From an uncultured Clostridia bacterium (GTDB taxonomy: Bacteria; Bacillota; Clostridia; TANB77; CAG-508): a stretch of 10,499 bases of DNA. Location: assembly GCA_948857205.1 (NCBI GenBank), contig CAQPRV010000070.1, positions 1 to 10,499 of the forward strand, written 5' to 3'. The notes under the pieces are model-generated. The model ran no database searches and was not told the DNA's origin. It saw nothing but the letters and a program-made list of their open reading frames with translations. The translations under genes and the position numbers were made by a program. Positions 7,400 through 10,499 of this stretch are shown one piece after another (position 1 is the first letter of the stretch; each line of letters starts with the position of its first letter).

Positions 7400-7624
7400 C
7401 TGGTTTCCGCGTTACCACCTAAGTTAGTAAATTTTTATTTTTTATTTACTCTCTCTTTTTCCTTTAACGCAGGTTTACGGCTTTGCTTACTTCCTTTTTT
7501 TCAGCTAGCAACAACAAGGTGATATTAAATAATTTTTACTTGCCAAATCACACCTACCTTTGGCTCTCTTTTAGTTATTGTATTATTTACGTTGTCCTTG
7601 TTTTTGTTTTTTTCATTTTTTCTT
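7359..7624 (-). promoter_or_regulatory. T-box leader (tRNA-Ile sensing riboswitch)
   Basis: The start is inferred from the promoter at 7631-7658. The base of stem I is AACAAGG (7602-7596) paired with CCTTGTT (7519-7513). Immediately before the 3' arm sits AUC (7523-7521) followed by A, which is the specifier codon for isoleucine with its usual following purine. The upper stem I has GCCAAA/TTTGGC (7564-7559 with 7547-7542). Stem III is AGTAAAT/ATTTACT (7450-7444 with 7432-7426). The T-box sequence AGGTGGTAACGCGG (7420-7407) contains TGGT, complementary to an ACCA acceptor end, and tRNA-Ile has A73. The terminator follows. Together these identify a transcriptional T-box responding to uncharged tRNA-Ile. 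The stem II region (about 7482-7455) was not resolved in detail. Confidence 0.95.
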
Positions 7625-7630
7625 TTTTAA

Positions 7631-7658
7631 ATTATATCACTTTTTTTTTATTTTTCAA
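7631..7658 (-). promoter_or_regulatory. Promoter of the T-box/ileS transcript (SigA-type, extended -10)
   Basis: Minus-strand -35 TTGAAA (7658-7653, five of six to consensus), a 16-nt spacer rich in A, and TATAAT (7636-7631) preceded by TGA, an extended -10. Transcription should begin near 7624, just upstream of stem I of the T-box. Confidence 0.85.
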
Positions 7659-7714
7659 GTGTATTTATAATTTTTTCCATCTTCTTGTAATTCTTTTTCT
7701 AAAAAAGTATATGC
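7655..7714 (-). other. In-frame coding-like extension beyond the GT2 stop codon
   Basis: Directly after the TAA of the upstream glycosyltransferase the same frame stays open for 19 codons to a TGA at 7655-7657 and reads as AYTFLEKELQEDGKNYKYT. The charged, helix-like text looks more like a protein C-terminus than random AT-rich spacer. It may be the tail of a longer ancestral gene or a remnant of another gene replaced at this junction; chance is also possible. The ileS promoter -35 overlaps its end. Confidence 0.3.
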
Positions 7715-8701
7715 TTAATATAATGCCATAATTTTATCTAATTGTGTTTTTTGGTTTTTAATAAATAAACTATCTACTTCGTTTCCATAATCTTTCATAT
7801 ATTTTTGTGTTAATTTAAATAAAGTATTTAGTTCTTTTTTTATTTCTTTGCTAGGATTTGATAAATTATTAATATCGTTATGTGCTGTAATTAAAGTCTT
7901 TGCTAAATAATAAATATTTACTATTTTTAAGTCTGAATAATATTGTTCAATATACAAAAAACGTTCTATTATAATATTAATATAATCTTTTATAGTTTCT
8001 TCTTTAATTGTACTAACTATACTATCTTCTCTTTTTAAATAATAGTACAATGGTTTATCACTAACAACTACTTTATTACACTTTTCTATAATATGGAAAG
8101 TGGTTGCTATATCTTCATAGTTCTTTCCAACTGGATATACAATGTCTTTTAATAATTCTCTTTTATATAACTTATTAACAGGATAACTTTGCACATTTCT
8201 ATCCATTATTATTTCTTTTAAAATATCTATTTTGTTATATATTTGTATACCATTTTGTTTATTTTGTATAATATTTTTATCACCAATTACATTATATACA
8301 TTACATATACTAAGATCAGCATTTTTTGTTATGATTAAATTATATAAGTATTCATACATTTTTAAACTTATATAATCATCACTATCTACAAACCCTATAT
8401 ATTCTCCTTCAGCCATTCCAATGCCGATATTTCTTGTATCTGCAACTCCAGTATTTTTCTTATGGATTACTTGTATTCTATTATCATATTTTGCATATTT
8501 ATCACAAATGTTACCTGAATTGTCTTGTGATCCGTCATCTATTAATATTATTTGTAAATTAGTATAAATTTGATTAATTATACTTAATATACATTTATCT
8601 ATATATTTTTCATTATTGTATATAGGTACAATAATAGATATAAGTGGTCTATTTTTATTTATGTATGTAGAATTAATATTTTTCCCTTGTTTTATTTCCA
8701 T
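7715..8701 (-). CDS. GT2 family glycosyltransferase (EpsH/EpsJ-like)
   Basis: A 328-residue GT-A glycosyltransferase. An unusually long polar N-terminal lead (1-18) precedes PLISIIVPIYNNEKYI (19-34). Then come LIDDGSQDNSG (53-63), NTGVADTRNIG (83-93), the metal-binding VDSDD (105-109), KLYKRELL (177-184), YEDIATTF (195-202, with the ED pair expected to provide the catalytic base) and YYYLKREDSIV (219-229). This motif order is that of exopolysaccharide and capsule GT2 enzymes of Firmicutes. The C-terminal 90 residues are alpha-helical looking and have no membrane helix. Donor and acceptor cannot be told from sequence. The ATG (8699-8701) has AAGGAG (8706-8711) close upstream. It is the last gene of the three-gene unit, 34 nt after the phosphatase gene, and its GC content is among the lowest in the window (sampled lines 17-22%). 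Confidence 0.95.
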   Translation of the reverse strand: MEIKQGKNINSTYINKNRPLISIIVPIYNNEKYIDKCILSIINQIYTNLQIILIDDGSQDNSGNICDKYAKYDNRIQVIHKKNTGVADTRNIGIGMAEGEYIGFVDSDDYISLKMYEYLYNLIITKNADLSICNVYNVIGDKNIIQNKQNGIQIYNKIDILKEIIMDRNVQSYPVNKLYKRELLKDIVYPVGKNYEDIATTFHIIEKCNKVVVSDKPLYYYLKREDSIVSTIKEETIKDYINIIIERFLYIEQYYSDLKIVNIYYLAKTLITAHNDINNLSNPSKEIKKELNTLFKLTQKYMKDYGNEVDSLFIKNQKTQLDKIMALY

Positions 8702-8735
8702 ATTTCTCCTTCTAACTTTTTAATTTATACTTCTA

Positions 8736-9386
8736 CTATAATTCATTTTCTTCAAAATCTTTCTGATAATCTTTTAAGAAACTTATATCTGCTAAATAAT
8801 CTTGTATTATAAACTTTCCATTCTCAAAAACAACTTTATTTAATGCACAATTATGTTGGCAAAATTTCTCTCTCTCATATTTAAATTCTAAATTAACAAC
8901 TTTTCTTAAAAAGGCTTCTATTGCTACACCATGTGAACATATTAAAATATTTTTTCCTATATTTTCTGACACAATCTTTGAAATGCAATTGTACATTCTA
9001 TCTGCAACATCTTTCATAGTTTCTTGCTCTGGAATACCATATATCTCATTTATTTTATTTTGGTTTTCTTTAATTTGTGGATCAATCTTATTTACTTCTT
9101 CCCATTTCCAACCATCATAAATCCCAAAATACATTTCACATAAATCTTCTAATTGTTCTATTTCTATATTATTTAATTTTGATAATGGTTCTATTGTTTC
9201 TAAGGTTCTTTTTGAAGTGCTTGAATATATTTTATCAAATCTAATATCCTTTAGCTTTTTAGCTAATTTAATAGTTGAGTCTTTACCACTAATTGTGAGT
9301 TCGTAATCTTGTCTTCCTGTTAATCTTTTTTCTATATTCCCAGTAGTTTCAGCATGTCTAATTAAATATACTTTAGTTTTCATCAT
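8736..9386 (-). CDS. Histidine phosphatase family protein (phosphoglycerate mutase-like)
   Basis: A 216-residue branch-1 histidine phosphatase. From the ATG at 9384-9386: the phospho-histidine motif RHAETTGN (10-17, usual form RHGETxxN, His11 predicted to be phosphorylated), GRQDYELTISG (24-34), SSTSKRTLET (55-64, with the second phosphate-binding Arg), Glu84 in CEMYFGIYDG (83-92), and SHG (151-153, second catalytic His). All core residues are present, so it should be active. The family includes phosphoglycerate mutases, GpmB-like phosphatases and CobC; substrate cannot be assigned. Its place between two glycosyltransferases hints at a sugar-phosphate or related metabolite, which is inference. 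A TTG at 9387-9389 extends the frame by one codon, but AAGGAG (9394-9399) sits 7 nt from the ATG. It overlaps the preceding gene by 14 nt, which implies translational coupling. Confidence 0.93.
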   Translation of the reverse strand: MMKTKVYLIRHAETTGNIEKRLTGRQDYELTISGKDSTIKLAKKLKDIRFDKIYSSTSKRTLETIEPLSKLNNIEIEQLEDLCEMYFGIYDGWKWEEVNKIDPQIKENQNKINEIYGIPEQETMKDVADRMYNCISKIVSENIGKNILICSHGVAIEAFLRKVVNLEFKYEREKFCQHNCALNKVVFENGKFIIQDYLADISFLKDYQKDFEENEL

Positions 9387-10257
9387 CAAAAAACTCCTTA
9401 TAATTATATTCTCTTTTTGGAAAAGGTTTTACTGCCTCTCCATTTATATATGCACTTAATATATAAGCTATTCTCTTTGGTATTGTATCATTTTCATTTT
9501 TTATAAAACTTAATAAATATGGTCTATATTCTTCTGGTGTTATTTTATATAAATCTGTTATTTCTGCTAATGCTCTATACCAATCTGAACATCTCCCTAT
9601 ATTTGGTATATTCATTACACTATCTACTCTATTTCTATAATATTTAAAAATCTCAAAGTCACCATATTTTGTTTCTTTTGCTAAAATTGACCCCTTTAAA
9701 CAAAATACCTCATCTTCATAATACATCTTTTCAACAAATTTTATATCATTCTCAATTAAAAATTCTCTCCTCCAACATCTTGCTGAAACTGAAAAACTAA
9801 TATCACACATTATTCTTTGTTTTTTCATTGAGTTTTCTTTGGTAGAAATTCTAGTTCTATTTCCATTTTTTCCAATCTCTTCATACCCTAAGTAAACAAT
9901 ATCTGGTTTATCTTGTCCAATAATATTGTCTATCTTTTTTAATGTTTGCATATCATATAATGTATCATCTCCATCTAAAAAAACTATATATTCACCTTTA
10001 GCTTTTTCAATAGCTATATTTCTAGGTGCTCCTCCTTTTCCTGAATTTTCTTCAGTTTTATATAAATATAAATTCTTATTCTTATACTTTTTTATTTTTT
10101 CAATTGTTTTATCTGTTGAACAATCATCTACTACTATTATTTCATAATTTTTAAATTCTTGACTTAATACACTCTCTATTGCCCTTTCTATATAATTTTC
10201 AAGATTATAAGAAGTAATTACTACTGTAAATCTTAATCGTCCTTCTTCTGATATCAT
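9373..10257 (-). CDS. GT2 family glycosyltransferase
   Basis: A 294-residue GT-A enzyme. RFTVVITSYNLENYI (9-23) and IVVDDCSTDKT (41-51) form the nucleotide-binding half; ENSGKGGAPRNIAI (70-83) matches the conserved NxGxxxARN-type motif; FLDGDD (93-98) is the metal-binding site; ARCWRREFL (159-167) and YYEDEVF (179-185) match the acceptor-side motifs, the ED pair being the likely catalytic base region. It is compact, with no membrane helix. Likely role is sugar transfer to a lipid-linked surface polymer; specificity is unknown. The ATG at 10255-10257 has TGGAGGA (10270-10264) at good spacing and a promoter at 10317-10345, so this is the first gene of its transcript. The stop overlaps the start of the histidine phosphatase gene. 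Confidence 0.95.
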   Translation of the reverse strand: MISEEGRLRFTVVITSYNLENYIERAIESVLSQEFKNYEIIVVDDCSTDKTIEKIKKYKNKNLYLYKTEENSGKGGAPRNIAIEKAKGEYIVFLDGDDTLYDMQTLKKIDNIIGQDKPDIVYLGYEEIGKNGNRTRISTKENSMKKQRIMCDISFSVSARCWRREFLIENDIKFVEKMYYEDEVFCLKGSILAKETKYGDFEIFKYYRNRVDSVMNIPNIGRCSDWYRALAEITDLYKITPEEYRPYLLSFIKNENDTIPKRIAYILSAYINGEAVKPFPKREYNYKEFFDDEN

Positions 10258-10316
10258 TTAAATTCCTCCATTTACTATTAAATATTCCTTTTATGTTTAT
10301 ATTTACTCTAATTTGT

Positions 10317-10345
10317 ATTATATCACTAATTTTTAAATTTTTCCA
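10317..10345 (-). promoter_or_regulatory. Promoter of the GT2-phosphatase-GT2 unit
   Basis: Minus strand: -35 TGGAAA (10345-10340, four of six to consensus), exactly 17 nt, then TATAAT (10322-10317) with an extended -10 TGA. The start would be near 10310, leaving a leader of about 50 nt before the ATG at 10257. The core GTGATATAAT is identical to that of the ileS T-box promoter. Confidence 0.8.
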
Positions 10346-10499
10346 GTTTTTTTATATTTTTGCAGTAATAACGAATAAAAAATTTTTTCTTAGAGAATAG
10401 GTACTTTTGAGATTGTTTTTCAGTACATTCTTCGCAATCCAGCATTTTCAACGCTTTTAGCCTTCTCTTTTTTATTCAAAATAGCTCAAAAAGTCCCTA
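10346..10499. other. Right-edge region, no confident gene
   Basis: No recognisable gene. On the minus strand the last bases read RDFLSYFE then TAA (about 10498-10472), which could be the C-terminus of a gene entering from the right. In another minus frame a 39-codon ATG frame runs from 10445 to 10326, but it has no Shine-Dalgarno and ends in the promoter. A 5-bp inverted repeat GTACT/AGTAC (10401-10405 and 10422-10426) is too short to assign. Confidence 0.3.

Noticed and set aside
7483..7731. Plus-strand 82-codon frame across the T-box leader
   Set aside because: It is antisense to the T-box stem I and promoter, is mostly Phe, Ile and Leu from T-runs, and has no ribosome binding site.
10326..10445. 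Minus-strand 39-codon frame starting MLDCEEC
   Set aside because: No ribosome binding site, no recognisable family, rich in Lys/Phe from A/T runs, and it overlaps the promoter of the GT2 unit.
1..10499. CRISPR array, tRNA or rRNA genes, toxin-antitoxin or defence genes
   Set aside because: No regularly spaced repeats, no tRNA-like or rRNA sequence and no gene pair with such motifs was seen on either strand; the only tRNA-related element is the T-box leader.

Overview
The window looks like a low-GC Firmicutes chromosome, most likely Clostridia. It is very AT-rich, Shine-Dalgarno sequences are strong (AGGAGG, GGAGG), a tRNA-sensing T-box leader precedes ileS, the IleRS is of the long class-2 type, and a TagA/MnaA pair typical of Gram-positive cell-wall glycopolymer synthesis is present. 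The genetic code appears standard, with TAA, TAG and TGA used as stops. All seven complete gene calls except one transposase remnant lie on the minus strand, plus a small membrane protein that closes the run (eight minus-strand genes in total).

Read in the direction of transcription, right to left: a weakly interpretable edge (10346-10499) is followed by a good extended -10 promoter (10317-10345). It drives a tight three-gene unit: a GT2 glycosyltransferase (9373-10257), a histidine phosphatase of the phosphoglycerate-mutase-like superfamily (8736-9386, overlapping the first gene) and a second GT2 (7715-8701). After a short scar-like stretch comes a second promoter with the same GTGATATAAT core. 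It starts a T-box leader (about 7624-7359) with an AUC (Ile) specifier, a TGGT-containing T-box and an intrinsic terminator. An unusually long, hairpin-containing leader then runs into ileS (3993-7166).

Downstream of ileS, with no visible terminator, come tagA/wecG (3194-3916), wecB/mnaA (2060-3175), a rhamnosyltransferase-like GT2 (1065-2045) and a single-pass membrane protein of unknown function (264-1040). A hairpin with T-tracts on both sides (about 175-209) ends this run. The left edge is the 3'-truncated remnant of a DDE transposase on the plus strand.

Working model: WecB makes UDP-ManNAc from UDP-GlcNAc, and TagA transfers ManNAc to GlcNAc-PP-undecaprenol, giving the linkage disaccharide of wall teichoic acid or a related glycopolymer. 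The GT2 enzymes would extend or decorate a surface polymer. Because no terminator separates ileS from tagA, the glycan genes may be partly under tRNA-Ile (T-box) control. Base composition is mosaic: lines sampled from ileS, wecB and tagA are about 33-38% GC, while lines from the GT2 genes are about 12-22%, which suggests a surface-polysaccharide module exchanged around a housekeeping gene. I did not find a clearly new defence or mobile system. The most notable points are the coupling of ileS to cell-wall genes, the complex post-terminator leader, and the uncharacterised membrane protein.
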